Part shown: in pieces, positions 18,472 to 27,862 of the stretch
Position numbering within the stretch: the first letter of the stretch is position 1
Layout: the number at the start of each line of letters is the position of its first letter
Assembly (NCBI RefSeq): GCF_026790145.1
Contig: NZ_JALAMS010000011.1
Span: forward strand, 1 to 64,000
DNA length: 64,000 nt
Origin: Bacillus_I endophytica_A
GTDB taxonomy: Bacteria > Bacillota > Bacilli > Bacillales > Bacillaceae_H
Reading direction: 5' to 3'
The notes under the pieces: model-generated
Database searches by the model: none
What the model was told of the DNA's origin: nothing
Seen by the model: the letters and a program-made list of their open reading frames with translations, nothing else
Program-made: the position numbers and the translations under genes

Positions 18472-18508
18472 AAAAAAAGAACTCTACTTAAAAAGTAGAG
18501 TTCTTTCT
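18472..18508 (-). terminator. Terminator of the maeA-ywkB operon
   Basis: The stem AAGAACTCTACTT/AAGTAGAGTTCTT is followed on the minus strand by a T7 run. It lies about 50 bases past the ywkB stop. Confidence 0.8.
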
Positions 18509-18551
18509 TCCTTAATGTTCAAAAATGCCTTCCATTATAAATCATATTTTG

Positions 18552-19508
18552 TTACATTAACCATGTAATAAGAATTGGTAACGTAATCAACGAAAGGATG
18601 GCACTAATAACGAAAGCTGAAGCTGTTTCTGCTTCGCGTTTTTCAAATCGCGTTGCAATTAGTGCTGCAACTGCAGAACCTGGAAAAGCTACAAGTAACA
18701 TTGCTTTTACTGTATCGTCTGCTGAAAGACCAATCATTGTAGCAATTCCTAACATTACAAGTGGTTGTACAGCAACTTTTAATAATGCAATTGCAAATGA
18801 CACAACGCTGAAACTAATTTTACGAACTCCAATTGTTACCCCAACAGCGAACAGGGCTACACCAGATGTTGTTGTACCAATTTGGTTTAACATATCATTG
18901 AAAAGTTCAGGAATTGGAATACCAATTAATACAATGACAATCCCGATAAGCGGAACACATGCAAGCGGTTCTGATAAACCATGAAGAACCGATTTAATGG
19001 TAATCTTCCACAAGCTCTCGCTTTTTTCCTCTTTATTATCTCCACGTTGTCCAATTGTACCGAAAATAATAGAAAGTGGATCTAAAAGTGCATTTACAAC
19101 AATCCCTGTAATGGCAATTGGAATTGCTACTGCATCTGCTCCAAATAAACTCCCTAGTACAGGAATTCCCATAAAAGCGAACGTTGGTTGAGCAGAGTTC
19201 AATGAAATCATGGATGCTCCTGTTAAATCCATTTTAAAAGCATAACGAGAAACAATAAGTAGAATAATATAAAAACCAACAATACCTAAAAACATAGTTA
19301 CAACAAATGGCCATTTTTCAATAAATTGTTGTTTTGATGTTGTTACAACCCCTACAAATAGATGGGCAGGTAACGCAAATTTTGTAACAAACGTGTTAAG
19401 CCCCTTTGATGTTTCCATATTGTATTTTTTAAAGTATCCTGCTAAATAGCCTAATGCAATAACGAAAAAGATGGGGGCTAAAATAACAAGAATATGCTCA
19501 ATTCCCAT
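18552..19508 (-). CDS. ywkB: AEC-family transporter next to malic enzyme (YwkB-like)
   Basis: A 318-residue membrane protein of the auxin efflux carrier family with about ten hydrophobic segments; N- and C-terminal halves are similar in layout. Family features include SLNSAQPTFAFMGIPVLG and the C-terminal AFPGSAVAALIATRF. It lies 77 bases after maeA on the same strand, the same order as B. subtilis maeA (ywkA)-ywkB. A role in malate or other organic acid transport is inferred from that linkage. AAGGAGG precedes the ATG. Confidence 0.82.
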   Translation of the reverse strand: MGIEHILVILAPIFFVIALGYLAGYFKKYNMETSKGLNTFVTKFALPAHLFVGVVTTSKQQFIEKWPFVVTMFLGIVGFYIILLIVSRYAFKMDLTGASMISLNSAQPTFAFMGIPVLGSLFGADAVAIPIAITGIVVNALLDPLSIIFGTIGQRGDNKEEKSESLWKITIKSVLHGLSEPLACVPLIGIVIVLIGIPIPELFNDMLNQIGTTTSGVALFAVGVTIGVRKISFSVVSFAIALLKVAVQPLVMLGIATMIGLSADDTVKAMLLVAFPGSAVAALIATRFEKREAETASAFVISAILSLITLPILITWLM

Positions 19509-19585
19509 GAAAAATCCTCCTTAAAATAAAACAGAAAAGAGAGAAGCTTGAGTAGAGAAACTCAAACCTCACTCTCTGTTAATGC

Positions 19586-21283
19586 TTATTTAGTTGCTTT
19601 GATTGTACGGTAAACAGGATTCCAAATTGCATCATTTACCGCTTTTTCTACATCTCCTGGTACTTCTTCAGCAACACCGGCTTCAATTGCTGCTTTTGCA
19701 ACTTCGATGGCTACTGATACGGAAACCTCACGAAGTTGTTTTATGCTTGGAAGTAGTGATGCACCAGGTTTAGAACTATCTACCATTTTTGCTACAGCAT
19801 CAGCACAAGCTGCAAACATACTATCTGTAATAACTTTTGCTTTTACTACAATTGAACCTAGTCCTAATCCAGGGAATACAAATGCGTTGTTGGATTGTCC
19901 AATCTCATATGTTACGCCTTTGTATGTTACAGGATCAAATGGACTACCTGTTGCAATTAGAGCTTTTCCATCTGTCCAGTTCAGTAAATCTTCTGGAACA
20001 GCTTCAGCAAGTTTTGTTGGATTAGACATCGGTAAAATGGCTGGACGTTCTACATGTTTTGCCATCTCTTTTACGATTTCTTCTGTGAACGCACCTGCTT
20101 GACCAGATGTTCCAATTAAGATCGTTGGCTTCACTTGTTTAACGACTTCTAATAGTGAAATTTTACCCTCGTCATCACGCGCAAAGCCTTCAACTTCTGA
20201 TGCCTTACGTGCATAAGGTTCTTGGAAACCTAATAAATCATCCATGTCGTCAATTAAAAGACCACGGTAGTCAATTGGCCAGAAGCGTGCATGTGCTTCT
20301 TCTTTAGAAATCCCCTCAAGAACCATTGCATCACGAATTTGATCAGCAACTCCGATACCTGCTGTTCCTGGTCCAAAGATAACAACGCGATGTTCGCTAA
20401 TCGGTGTTTTTGTTACTTGAACAGCTGAGAATACAGCGGCAAGTGTAACAGCTCCTGTACCTTGAATATCATCATTAAACGTTAGAATTTTCTTTCCATA
20501 TTTTTCGATAATGTGGCGAGCATTTACATTACCAAAGTCTTCCCAATGAAGAAGCGCATTTGGAAACTGTTCTAATGCTTTTTCAATGAATGTATCGACA
20601 AATTCGTTATAGCGATCCCCACGAATACGTTCATGACGATTTCCAATATAAAGTGGATCTTCTAAAAGTTCTTTGTTGTTTGTACCAACATCAAGAACAA
20701 CTGGTAACACACGGCTTGGATCAATACCAGCAGCTGCTGTATAAACAGCTAATTTACCAATCGCGATGTTAATTCCACCAACACCCCAGTCACCAATTCC
20801 AAGAATACTTTCAGAGTCCGTAATAACCATTAAATCAATATCTTCAGGTGATTTTCCAGTGTTCTTGAACGCTTGCTCAATACCTTCTGGATTATCAATT
20901 GAAAGATATACCCCACCAGGACGGCGGTATTCATGGCTATATTCTTGAATGGCTTGTCCAACAGTTGGCGTGTACACAACTGGAAGCATTTCACTAAGAT
21001 GATCTGTTAAAAGTCTGTAAAATAGCACTTCATTACGATTATGCAAGTCATTTAAAGAAACATTTTTACGTAAGTTATCCGGCTGAGCTTTGAACTGCTC
21101 ATAAGCGCGTTTTACTTGCTCATCAAGTGTTAAAATAGTTGGAGGAAGAAGACCTTCAAGTCTAAGTTCTTTTCTTTCCTCTTCAGTAAATGCCACACCT
21201 TTATTAAGCATTGGCATTGCTAGTACGTCTTTTCCTCTTAAAGTTGTTTCAATCGCATCAGAAGATACGTGTAAGTGACGCAT
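19586..21283 (-). CDS. maeA: NAD-dependent malic enzyme (oxaloacetate-decarboxylating)
   Basis: A 565-residue malic enzyme that converts malate to pyruvate, CO2 and NADH. The family motifs are visible: YTPTVGQAIQEYSHEYRRPGG in the N-terminal region, the divalent-metal and Tyr region WEDFGNVNA, FNDDIQGTGAVTLAA, and the nucleotide loop IFGPGTAGIGVADQI. The ATG at 21283 is preceded by AAAGGAG; an in-frame ATG at 21313 has no ribosome site. It begins the operon with ywkB. In B. subtilis this operon is malate-induced through the MalK-MalR system, which is not in this window. Confidence 0.94.
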   Translation of the reverse strand: MRHLHVSSDAIETTLRGKDVLAMPMLNKGVAFTEEERKELRLEGLLPPTILTLDEQVKRAYEQFKAQPDNLRKNVSLNDLHNRNEVLFYRLLTDHLSEMLPVVYTPTVGQAIQEYSHEYRRPGGVYLSIDNPEGIEQAFKNTGKSPEDIDLMVITDSESILGIGDWGVGGINIAIGKLAVYTAAAGIDPSRVLPVVLDVGTNNKELLEDPLYIGNRHERIRGDRYNEFVDTFIEKALEQFPNALLHWEDFGNVNARHIIEKYGKKILTFNDDIQGTGAVTLAAVFSAVQVTKTPISEHRVVIFGPGTAGIGVADQIRDAMVLEGISKEEAHARFWPIDYRGLLIDDMDDLLGFQEPYARKASEVEGFARDDEGKISLLEVVKQVKPTILIGTSGQAGAFTEEIVKEMAKHVERPAILPMSNPTKLAEAVPEDLLNWTDGKALIATGSPFDPVTYKGVTYEIGQSNNAFVFPGLGLGSIVVKAKVITDSMFAACADAVAKMVDSSKPGASLLPSIKQLREVSVSVAIEVAKAAIEAGVAEEVPGDVEKAVNDAIWNPVYRTIKATK

Positions 21284-21997
21284 AAAATCCGCTCCTTTAA
21301 TGTTCTCGTGCACAAGGTGTAAGACAAATACTCACACATTATAGTACCCCTAATTGTGTATTGGTATTTTATCTTTACCATAAAGCTATTTGTTTCTAAT
21401 TTGTACACATTTTTTAATCAATCGTCCATTGACTTATGTCCTACAGTAGGATATTATATACCCCTGTTTTTTCGAAAACAAGCATCTACATATTAAGTAA
21501 GTAAATTAAATTATGAAAAATCAATCTCTTTTTTAAATAACATAAATTAATTTAATGTGTCTTTTATTTTCGTATTTTACTCACTTTAAAGGGTTAGATT
21601 TCTTTACCCTTCAAAGCATCAGGCTTTTATTTCTTTCTCAATAAATTTGTAAATAAAAAAAAACCCTCTTTCAAAAGAGGGTTTTTGCTATTTTTCTGTA
21701 TAATAATTACAAATTGTAGAAAAACACTTTCTGAGAATTTTTCTTCTTCATATCATTCATTTTTCTTAAATCTTGTCCTAAAAGACCATATTATCCTTTT
21801 TAAAGGAGACTTTTCACCCTAATTTCACCTAAAATAGAAGATCAAAAAGGGTTAGAAAGAATGCTTTTTCTTCAATGAAGTACTTAAAAGATGAAGGTGG
21901 ATAACTCAAAAAAGAGAAAGAAATAATAGCTTTTCATATTATCACCTTACGTTCATTTAACATCTCAATTGAAAAAGTTACTTACAAACTTTCCTTA
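21284..21997. other. 714-base intergenic region upstream of maeA
   Basis: No convincing coding sequence. A minus-strand -10 (TATAAT at 21338-21343) with a poor -35 could be the maeA promoter and would need an activator. A hairpin at about 21661-21682 with flanking A/T runs is a terminator, 310 bases past the glycosyltransferase stop. The remaining 21690-21997 is AT-rich. A 17-codon minus-strand ORF (21884-21937) is too short to support. Confidence 0.5.
21652..21688 (-). terminator. Terminator, probably of the deacetylase-DedA-GT28 operon
   Basis: The stem AAACCCTCTTT/AAGAGGGTTT is followed on the minus strand by a T9 run. It is the first strong terminator after the glycosyltransferase stop at 21998. 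Confidence 0.7.
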
Positions 21998-23140
21998 TTA
22001 AACATGACGCACATGAAGCAACGAGGTTTTAACAGCAATATCTACAATAATTTCATATGCAATTTTTTCGCGTTTGTTTACCATGTCTTCCATTCGTTTA
22101 ATAAGACTTCTTCTTTTCCATTTGTCTTCTAGAACAATTGAAAGCTGCTCTTCAAATCCTTGGTCTTCATGAAGCATTACAGCAAGCCCTTTATCAATGA
22201 TTCGTTTTAAATTGATCCGCTCTTGACCTGGAAGCGAGGAATGAATAAAAATAGGCAAACCTAGCTTTAATGCTTCACTAATTGTAATTCCTCCCGGCTT
22301 TGTTACAAGTGCATCTGCTCTTGCATATAATTCGTTCATTTCCTCACGGGAAGAAATAAAGGCCTTTGGTTCAATATGAGGTATGTTCCATCTCTTTAAT
22401 TCTTCGTACAGCTTTTCATTTTTCCCACATAAAACGGTATAGTGATAATTGCTTGAATGTTTAATTTGCTGGAGGTAATCATTCATTTTCCCTAATCCAA
22501 TACTTCCTCCTGCAACTAAAATCTGCTTTTTCATTTTTTTAGAAGAGCTGCACTCTTTTCCAATCTTCCCGTTTACAGGAATTCCTGTTATAAAAATATG
22601 TGAAGCAGGAATAGAAAAACGTTGGATAAGCTCTTGCTTCATCTGTATATCATTCACTAAATGGTAGTCAATTTCAGCCCCACCCCAAATACTGTTGATA
22701 AAGAAATCCGTATATACATTCACAACAGGAATATCGATAGCCTTGCGCTGCTTTAAGCGACTTAAAATAGCAGAAGGAAAACAGTGTGTGCAAACGATAG
22801 AATCAGGCTGTTCTTCTTGAATTAGCTGAAGCATCTTTTCCTCAAAACGCAAACTATAAATGCGATTTAGTAAAGAAACTTGCTTGTTTGTAAATTGGTT
22901 GTACATAAAATTGCGATAAACCCAGTCATACATATTAGGAAAAGCATGAATCATTTTTAAATAACTAGATTCCACCACTTTCTCGATATGTTTATTCCAA
23001 TAGCTTAAGAAATCTACTTTTTTACATGTTACATTTTCCGTTGTTTTTTCAATTTCATACATAAGTGCATCTGCCACTTGGTGATGACCAGATGGCATTT
23101 GAAATAAAGGTAAAAAAAGAACTTTCTTCAAGAAATGCAC
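21998..23140 (-). CDS. GT28-family (MGDG synthase-like) glycosyltransferase
   Basis: A 380-residue GT-B glycosyltransferase. The N-terminal MGDG-synthase-type domain starts VLFLPLFQMPSGHHQVADAL. The C-terminal domain has the nucleotide-sugar motif LVTKPGGITISEALKLGLPIF and GSIGLGKMNDYL. Relatives such as UgtP add sugars to diacylglycerol; B. subtilis YkoN is another relative. The acceptor here is unknown. It is third in an operon with a deacetylase and a DedA protein (8-base gap), which points to a membrane or wall glycolipid. Confidence 0.8.
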   Translation of the reverse strand: MHFLKKVLFLPLFQMPSGHHQVADALMYEIEKTTENVTCKKVDFLSYWNKHIEKVVESSYLKMIHAFPNMYDWVYRNFMYNQFTNKQVSLLNRIYSLRFEEKMLQLIQEEQPDSIVCTHCFPSAILSRLKQRKAIDIPVVNVYTDFFINSIWGGAEIDYHLVNDIQMKQELIQRFSIPASHIFITGIPVNGKIGKECSSSKKMKKQILVAGGSIGLGKMNDYLQQIKHSSNYHYTVLCGKNEKLYEELKRWNIPHIEPKAFISSREEMNELYARADALVTKPGGITISEALKLGLPIFIHSSLPGQERINLKRIIDKGLAVMLHEDQGFEEQLSIVLEDKWKRRSLIKRMEDMVNKREKIAYEIIVDIAVKTSLLHVRHV

Positions 23141-23148
23141 CTCCTTAT

Positions 23149-23727
23149 TTAGCTTGTTTTCTTTCGTTTTTTCACAATAATCACTACAACAAATCCAATC
23201 AATGCTGCTAGTCCTAAAAATGAGACATATTCAACAGGGATACGATTTCCAATAAAATAGCCGCCTATAATATACAATACAACCCATAAGCCGCTCCCAA
23301 GTGTTGCAAAAAACAGGTATGAAAGAACTGGAAATCCCGTGATTCCAGCTACGTACGGTGTTATTTGGCGAAAACCCGGAATGAACAAACACAACAACGT
23401 TGATAACTTCCCATGGCGTTTAAAGTTACTATATGTTTCCTCCCTGTTCTCCTCTGTGATCTTAATGTATTTACCAAACTTTTTTACAAATGGGCTACCA
23501 ACTTTTCTTCCTATAAAATAGGCACAGAGCATTCCAACTAATGTTCCTGCAAAAGCACTTCCAATGCTCTCATAAAATGAAAGCTGATGTTTGGCAATAA
23601 GCATACCTATAAAGACAAGAAACGTCTCTTCTGGAGCCGGTATTCCAACAATTCCACAAAATAACACAAGTAAAATAATCCAATATCCATATGTTAGTAA
23701 ATACTCAGTAATTTGATCTACATTCAT
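23149..23727 (-). CDS. DedA-family membrane protein
   Basis: A 192-residue protein of the DedA/SNARE-associated family with about five membrane segments. It shows the motifs GIPAPEETFLVFIGM near the N terminus, the inner GRKVG, and FIPGFRQITPYVAGITGFP, whose Arg and Pro are conserved. It ends in a basic KKRKK tail. DedA members are implicated in flipping phospholipids or undecaprenyl phosphate across the membrane. It starts 3 bases after the deacetylase stop and ends 8 bases before the glycosyltransferase. Confidence 0.88.
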   Translation of the reverse strand: MNVDQITEYLLTYGYWIILLVLFCGIVGIPAPEETFLVFIGMLIAKHQLSFYESIGSAFAGTLVGMLCAYFIGRKVGSPFVKKFGKYIKITEENREETYSNFKRHGKLSTLLCLFIPGFRQITPYVAGITGFPVLSYLFFATLGSGLWVVLYIIGGYFIGNRIPVEYVSFLGLAALIGFVVVIIVKKRKKTS

Positions 23728-23730
23728 TTT

Positions 23731-24459
23731 TTAATGTCCTATTCTATAGTGTTTCTTCCCTACTATAAGGTCTTGTAAGCTTACACAGGTGAAATTTCTT
23801 TTGTGCATTTCATCTAAAAACAAAGAAAGCTGCTCAATCATAACACGAGGAGCCTGTTCTTCGGCTCCAAATGTGGAACCATTATCGTGTAAAAGATAAA
23901 TATGACCATCACCAAGCCCTTCGATTAAGCGTTTTGAGAGAGTGCTTTCTCCCTTTTCGGTTTTCCAATCTTGTAAGATTACAGACCACATAATAATTTG
24001 ATATGTTTTTGCTAATACTAGTGTACATATATTAAAATGGCCCCATGGCGGTCTATAATATCTCACTTCTTTTCCTGTAATATGCTCGATCGCCTCTTGG
24101 CACATTTTGAGTTCTTTTTTCAATTTTCCAGGTGTTAAAAACCATCCACTTTTGTGTTTATAGTGATGAATCCCTATTTCATGGCCTTCAATAACCATTC
24201 TTCTTAATAAGTGCGGGTGCTTTAAAGCATGCTCTCCTACAACAAAAAAAGTTGCTTTTACATTGTGCCTTTTCAATAAATCAAGAAGGTTCTTCGTATA
24301 TTGAGGATGTGGACCATCGTCAAAAGTGAGAGAAATCTTTTTTTCTTCTACGCCTTTCTTCACAATACGAAGAGAAGACAAACGAATGAAAAGCGTTGGC
24401 AAAATGCTGTAAATAAGAAACAAGATAATTGCAACAAATAATAGTTCTACAATAAACAA
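23731..24459 (-). CDS. Membrane-anchored polysaccharide deacetylase (NodB domain)
   Basis: A 242-residue protein with one N-terminal membrane segment (about 1-25) and an extracytoplasmic NodB domain. All five motifs are readable: SLTFDDGPHPQYT (catalytic Asp and metal Asp), HHYKH (two metal His), YRPPWGHFN, a Trp-containing ILQDW, and LLHDNG. It probably removes N-acetyl groups from a surface glycan or glycolipid. It is first of a tight operon with DedA and GT28 proteins. B. subtilis YkoP is of this type. The substrate is unknown. Confidence 0.85.
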   Translation of the reverse strand: MFIVELLFVAIILFLIYSILPTLFIRLSSLRIVKKGVEEKKISLTFDDGPHPQYTKNLLDLLKRHNVKATFFVVGEHALKHPHLLRRMVIEGHEIGIHHYKHKSGWFLTPGKLKKELKMCQEAIEHITGKEVRYYRPPWGHFNICTLVLAKTYQIIMWSVILQDWKTEKGESTLSKRLIEGLGDGHIYLLHDNGSTFGAEEQAPRVMIEQLSLFLDEMHKRNFTCVSLQDLIVGKKHYRIGH

Positions 24460-24611
24460 GGTCTCCCCTCTTTCCTTTCACTTTTTCTCCTCTATTATAA
24501 CGATTGAAACCTTAAAGCGTTTCAAAAATATAGAATAATCAAGCTGATTTTCATTTTTCTTTGTATTATAGCGTTAATTATAGTTCATTTCGATTACTTT
24601 TTATGGTAAAA

Positions 24612-24642
24612 AATAAAACCATCTATAAAAAGATGGTTTTTA
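24612..24642 (-). terminator. Terminator of the Nik/Opp-type ABC operon
   Basis: The stem AAACCATCT/AGATGGTTT is followed on the minus strand by a T-rich tract, just past the last ATPase gene. Confidence 0.75.
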
Positions 24643-24650
24643 CTTCATTT

Positions 24651-25400
24651 TTATGAAAAAAGGAGTTTTGCATAAGGATGTGTAAACGGCTCGGTTTTCC
24701 AGTCTTTTACTACTTCAACAAGTTTACCTTTGTACATCACAGCAATCCCTTCACAAAGCTTTTTGGCTGATGCTAAATCATGGGTAATAAATAAGTATGC
24801 TAACCCTTTTTCTTTTTGTAAACTAAGAAGCATATTAATGATAGACATTTGAGCCGTTTGATCAAGACTTGCGAGACTTTCATCAAATATAATAAGCTCA
24901 GGCTCTACAGCTATTGCCCTTGCAATACATACTCGCTGCTTCTGCCCTCCGCTTAACTCTCTTGGATATCTTTCTAAGAATGTTTCATCAAGACCCACTT
25001 TTTGAATCAACAAAAAGCATTTCTTCTCTCTTTCTTCCTTATTCAACTTAAAGAAATTTCGCAATGGCTCTTCTATAAGAGCTTTAACAGACATCCGCGG
25101 AGAGAGGGAAAAAGAGGAGTCTTGAAAAACGAGCTGAACTTTTTTATATAACTCAAGCTCGCTCAAATCCCCATTATGTACAGAATATCCATTTATAAAA
25201 ATTTCACCTTTTGTAATGCTCTCAAATTTTGTAATTAGTTTTGCTAATGTACTTTTCCCACTTCCACTCTCCCCGACTAATCCTACCCGCTCTCCTTTTT
25301 CTATATTCAAACTTACCGTATCCACGGCGGTTATAGAGGAGGAACGAAAGCGTCTTTGTATTCCATATTCTTTTGTAACTGACTCTAGTTTTAAGAACAT
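24651..25400 (-). CDS. Nik/Opp-type ABC transporter ATPase (second, OppF/NikE-like)
   Basis: A 249-residue ATPase with Walker A GESGSGKST, signature LSGGQKQRVCIARAI, Walker B LIIFDESLASLD and the switch His in FITHD. It lacks the long C-terminal oligopeptide-binding extension of OppF and is as short as NikE. Its start overlaps the preceding ATPase gene by 10 bases. It is the last gene of the riboswitch-controlled operon. Confidence 0.88.
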   Translation of the reverse strand: MFLKLESVTKEYGIQRRFRSSSITAVDTVSLNIEKGERVGLVGESGSGKSTLAKLITKFESITKGEIFINGYSVHNGDLSELELYKKVQLVFQDSSFSLSPRMSVKALIEEPLRNFFKLNKEEREKKCFLLIQKVGLDETFLERYPRELSGGQKQRVCIARAIAVEPELIIFDESLASLDQTAQMSIINMLLSLQKEKGLAYLFITHDLASAKKLCEGIAVMYKGKLVEVVKDWKTEPFTHPYAKLLFS

Positions 25401-26122
25401 ACGCTTATCTTTCCTCCTTTCTTCATTCTAATGACTCGATCTGCAATTCTTGCCACACTCTCTTGATCATGAGAAATAAGCAAAACAGTTAACCCATATT
25501 GTTTTTGAAGTTTTTTTAGCAACTGCATTACTTTTTCTTTATTGATTGTGTCAAGAGCTGTTGTTGGTTCATCTGCAATAAGAAGAGATGGTTTTAAACT
25601 AAGCATCATCGAGAGAAGAATGCGCTGACGCATACCACCGCTAAGTTCAAATGGATAGGAAGATAAAATATAGCCTGGATCTTTAAATCCCACACTTTGT
25701 AAGAGCTCATAAATATGCTTTTTATCCTTTGGTAAATCTCTATGCTTTTTAAGCGTTCTTTTTATATGTTTTTTCACAGTGTGAAGCGGGTTTAAACCGT
25801 TCAAAGATTCCTGGATAAGCAAGCCTACTTCACGTCCTCTTATCCGCTGAAAATCTTTTTTATTTCTGTCATCCAAACGTTTACTTTTATAATAAATGGC
25901 TCCTCCTGTCACTTGACAGTTCTTTTCAAGCAGGCCAACTAAGGCATGAGCTGTTAGGCTTTTTCCACAACCGCTCTCTCCTACTAAAGCAACAATTTCT
26001 CCCTTTTGAATATGAAATGAAGCTCCTTTTATGAGAGGGACCTTCTTCTCCTTTATAATTGTGGAGATTTCTAAATTTTCCACCTGCAACAACGCGTCAT
26101 TTTTCAATTTAACGTTCACCAC
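25391..26122 (-). CDS. Nik/Opp-type ABC transporter ATPase (first, OppD/NikD-like)
   Basis: A 243-residue ATPase with Walker A GESGCGKSL, signature LSGGMRQRILLSMML, Walker B LLIADEPTTALD and the switch His in LISHD. It is short like NikD. It overlaps the upstream permease gene by 14 bases and the downstream ATPase by 10. The two ATPases should form a heterodimer under the two permeases. Confidence 0.88.
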   Translation of the reverse strand: MVNVKLKNDALLQVENLEISTIIKEKKVPLIKGASFHIQKGEIVALVGESGCGKSLTAHALVGLLEKNCQVTGGAIYYKSKRLDDRNKKDFQRIRGREVGLLIQESLNGLNPLHTVKKHIKRTLKKHRDLPKDKKHIYELLQSVGFKDPGYILSSYPFELSGGMRQRILLSMMLSLKPSLLIADEPTTALDTINKEKVMQLLKKLQKQYGLTVLLISHDQESVARIADRVIRMKKGGKISVCS

Positions 26123-26921
26123 TATTCTTTTTTAAATCTTCGCTTATAAGCTGACATGCTAATACAAAAAGTAAAACAAAGAGCCCTGGAAAAAGCATAA
26201 CGTGTGGAGCACTTTGAAAATAAGAAGCTCCATCATGAAGCATAACTCCCCATTCAGGCGTTGGTGGTTGTACACCTAATCCAAGAAAAGATAACCCTGC
26301 CATTAAAAGCACAATCTTGCCCATATCAAGAGAGATAAAAACAGCAAGTGGCGTAAAAATAGAGGGAATAACATATCTTACCATCACTTGAAAGTGCGTA
26401 TTTCCAGCCATTCTTGCTCCTTTTATGTAATCTTCCTCACAAATATTTAAAACAAAACTACGCACAATGCGCACATAGTTTGCCCACCGAACAATTACAA
26501 CCGCAATCATCATATTTATAAATCCTTGCCCTAGCACACCAACAATAGCAATAGTAAGAACAATATCAGGCACAGCTAGAAAACCATCCATAATGCGCAG
26601 AAAAAAGGTACCCTTTCTACTTTTGTATCCTGCTAGAAGACCAATTGGAAGGCTAATAAGAAGCGTACTAATCATAATGAGGAAAGCTCCTCCAATACTT
26701 ATTCTCATTCCATACAAAATACGAGACAGTATACATCTTCCAACATGATCTGTGCCAAATGGATAAGTAGAACTTGGCGGATGTAACCGCTGGGCCAAAT
26801 TCGTATCTAAAGGATTATGCGGTGCCAAAAGAGGCGCTAACAGTCCCACAAGTAAAAGAACGATAAGAAAACTTACACCTTTCATCCCTCGGCTATATTT
26901 GTTATAAAACTGATGTGTCAT
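26109..26921 (-). CDS. Nik/Opp-type ABC transporter permease (NikC/OppC-like)
   Basis: A 270-residue permease with the OppC N-terminal segment LAPHNPLDTNLAQRLHPPSS...FGTDHVGRCILSRILYGMRIS and about six membrane helices. The coupling loop is around the EDYIKGARMAGNTHFQVMVRYVIP stretch. It lies 11 bases after the NikB-like gene and pairs with it to form the membrane channel. Confidence 0.9.
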   Translation of the reverse strand: MTHQFYNKYSRGMKGVSFLIVLLLVGLLAPLLAPHNPLDTNLAQRLHPPSSTYPFGTDHVGRCILSRILYGMRISIGGAFLIMISTLLISLPIGLLAGYKSRKGTFFLRIMDGFLAVPDIVLTIAIVGVLGQGFINMMIAVVIVRWANYVRIVRSFVLNICEEDYIKGARMAGNTHFQVMVRYVIPSIFTPLAVFISLDMGKIVLLMAGLSFLGLGVQPPTPEWGVMLHDGASYFQSAPHVMLFPGLFVLLFVLACQLISEDLKKNSGER

Positions 26922-26932
26922 TCTTTTTCCTC

Positions 26933-27862
26933 CTAGTTGGCCCGTAACCGAGGGTCAACAAAACTACACAATATATCTATTAAAATATGAATTAGCACAA
27001 ATAAAAAAGTCGTAAAAATAACATACCCTTGAATAATAGGATAGTCTCTCATATTAATTGCATCAATGATGTAACGGCCTAATCCAGGCCAAGAAAAAAC
27101 CGTTTCAACAATGATACTCCCGCCAAGCATAAAAGCAAAGCTCGTCCCTGTCATCGTAATCATTGGTAATATAGCATGTTTTAATACTTCACCTGTTAAA
27201 AGAGAAAACTCGGACTGACCTCTTGCTCTTGCTGCTTTCACGAAAGGCTTTTGTAAAACATCAAGCAAATGCTCTCTGAATACGCGGGCATACACTGTTC
27301 CAAGTCCAAAACCGAGTGTGATAGCTGGCAATACTAAATTTTCTAAGCTCCCTCTTCCCATTGAAGGAAGCAACTGATACTTTACAGAACAAATATATAT
27401 AAGTAAAAATCCTAGCCAAAATGATGGAAGAGATGAGCCAACAAGCGCAAGTCCCTTCCCAAAATGATTCACTATTCCTTGTGAACGGAGGGCTGTTGAC
27501 ATTCCAAAAAGAAAAGTCATAAAAAGCATAACCCCTAAACCGCCTAGGGCTAGTTCAAATGTGGCTGGAATTCTTCTCACAATTTCTTCAAGTACAGGCT
27601 GTTTTGACATATAGGACACTCCCCACTGTCCTGTAAATACGTCTTTTATCCAATGCACATATTGAACGGGGAGTGTGCTTGTTAAGCCAAGCTCTTCTCT
27701 TACGCTATCTAAAGCTTCCTGTGATGCAGGCACGTTATGAGCTGTTAACATGAGGCGTGCAGGATCTCCGGGGGCTATCCTAAGCAATAAAAAAGTGAAT
27801 GTTGACATAAGAAAAACCACAAGAACAAGCTGTACAACGCGTTCAGCGATAAAGCGAATCAT
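26933..27862 (-). CDS. Nik/Opp-type ABC transporter permease (NikB/OppB-like)
   Basis: A 309-residue permease with the OppB N terminus (RFIAERVVQLVLVVFLMSTFTFLLLRIAPGDPARL), about six membrane helices and the coupling motif KAARARGQSEFSLLTGEVLKHAILP. Its ATG follows directly on the TAA of the binding-protein gene, with no spacer, so the two are tightly coupled. Confidence 0.9.
   Translation of the reverse strand: MIRFIAERVVQLVLVVFLMSTFTFLLLRIAPGDPARLMLTAHNVPASQEALDSVREELGLTSTLPVQYVHWIKDVFTGQWGVSYMSKQPVLEEIVRRIPATFELALGGLGVMLFMTFLFGMSTALRSQGIVNHFGKGLALVGSSLPSFWLGFLLIYICSVKYQLLPSMGRGSLENLVLPAITLGFGLGTVYARVFREHLLDVLQKPFVKAARARGQSEFSLLTGEVLKHAILPMITMTGTSFAFMLGGSIIVETVFSWPGLGRYIIDAINMRDYPIIQGYVIFTTFLFVLIHILIDILCSFVDPRLRAN

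Noticed and set aside
18598..18984. 128-codon plus-strand frame opposite the AEC transporter
   Set aside because: It is an antisense shadow of a membrane-protein gene, rich in Thr, Ala and Ile, with no ribosome site.
21884..21937. 17-codon minus-strand ORF with an AAGGTG-like ribosome site
   Set aside because: Too short, low complexity (mostly Phe, Tyr, Ser) and without supporting terminator or conservation data.
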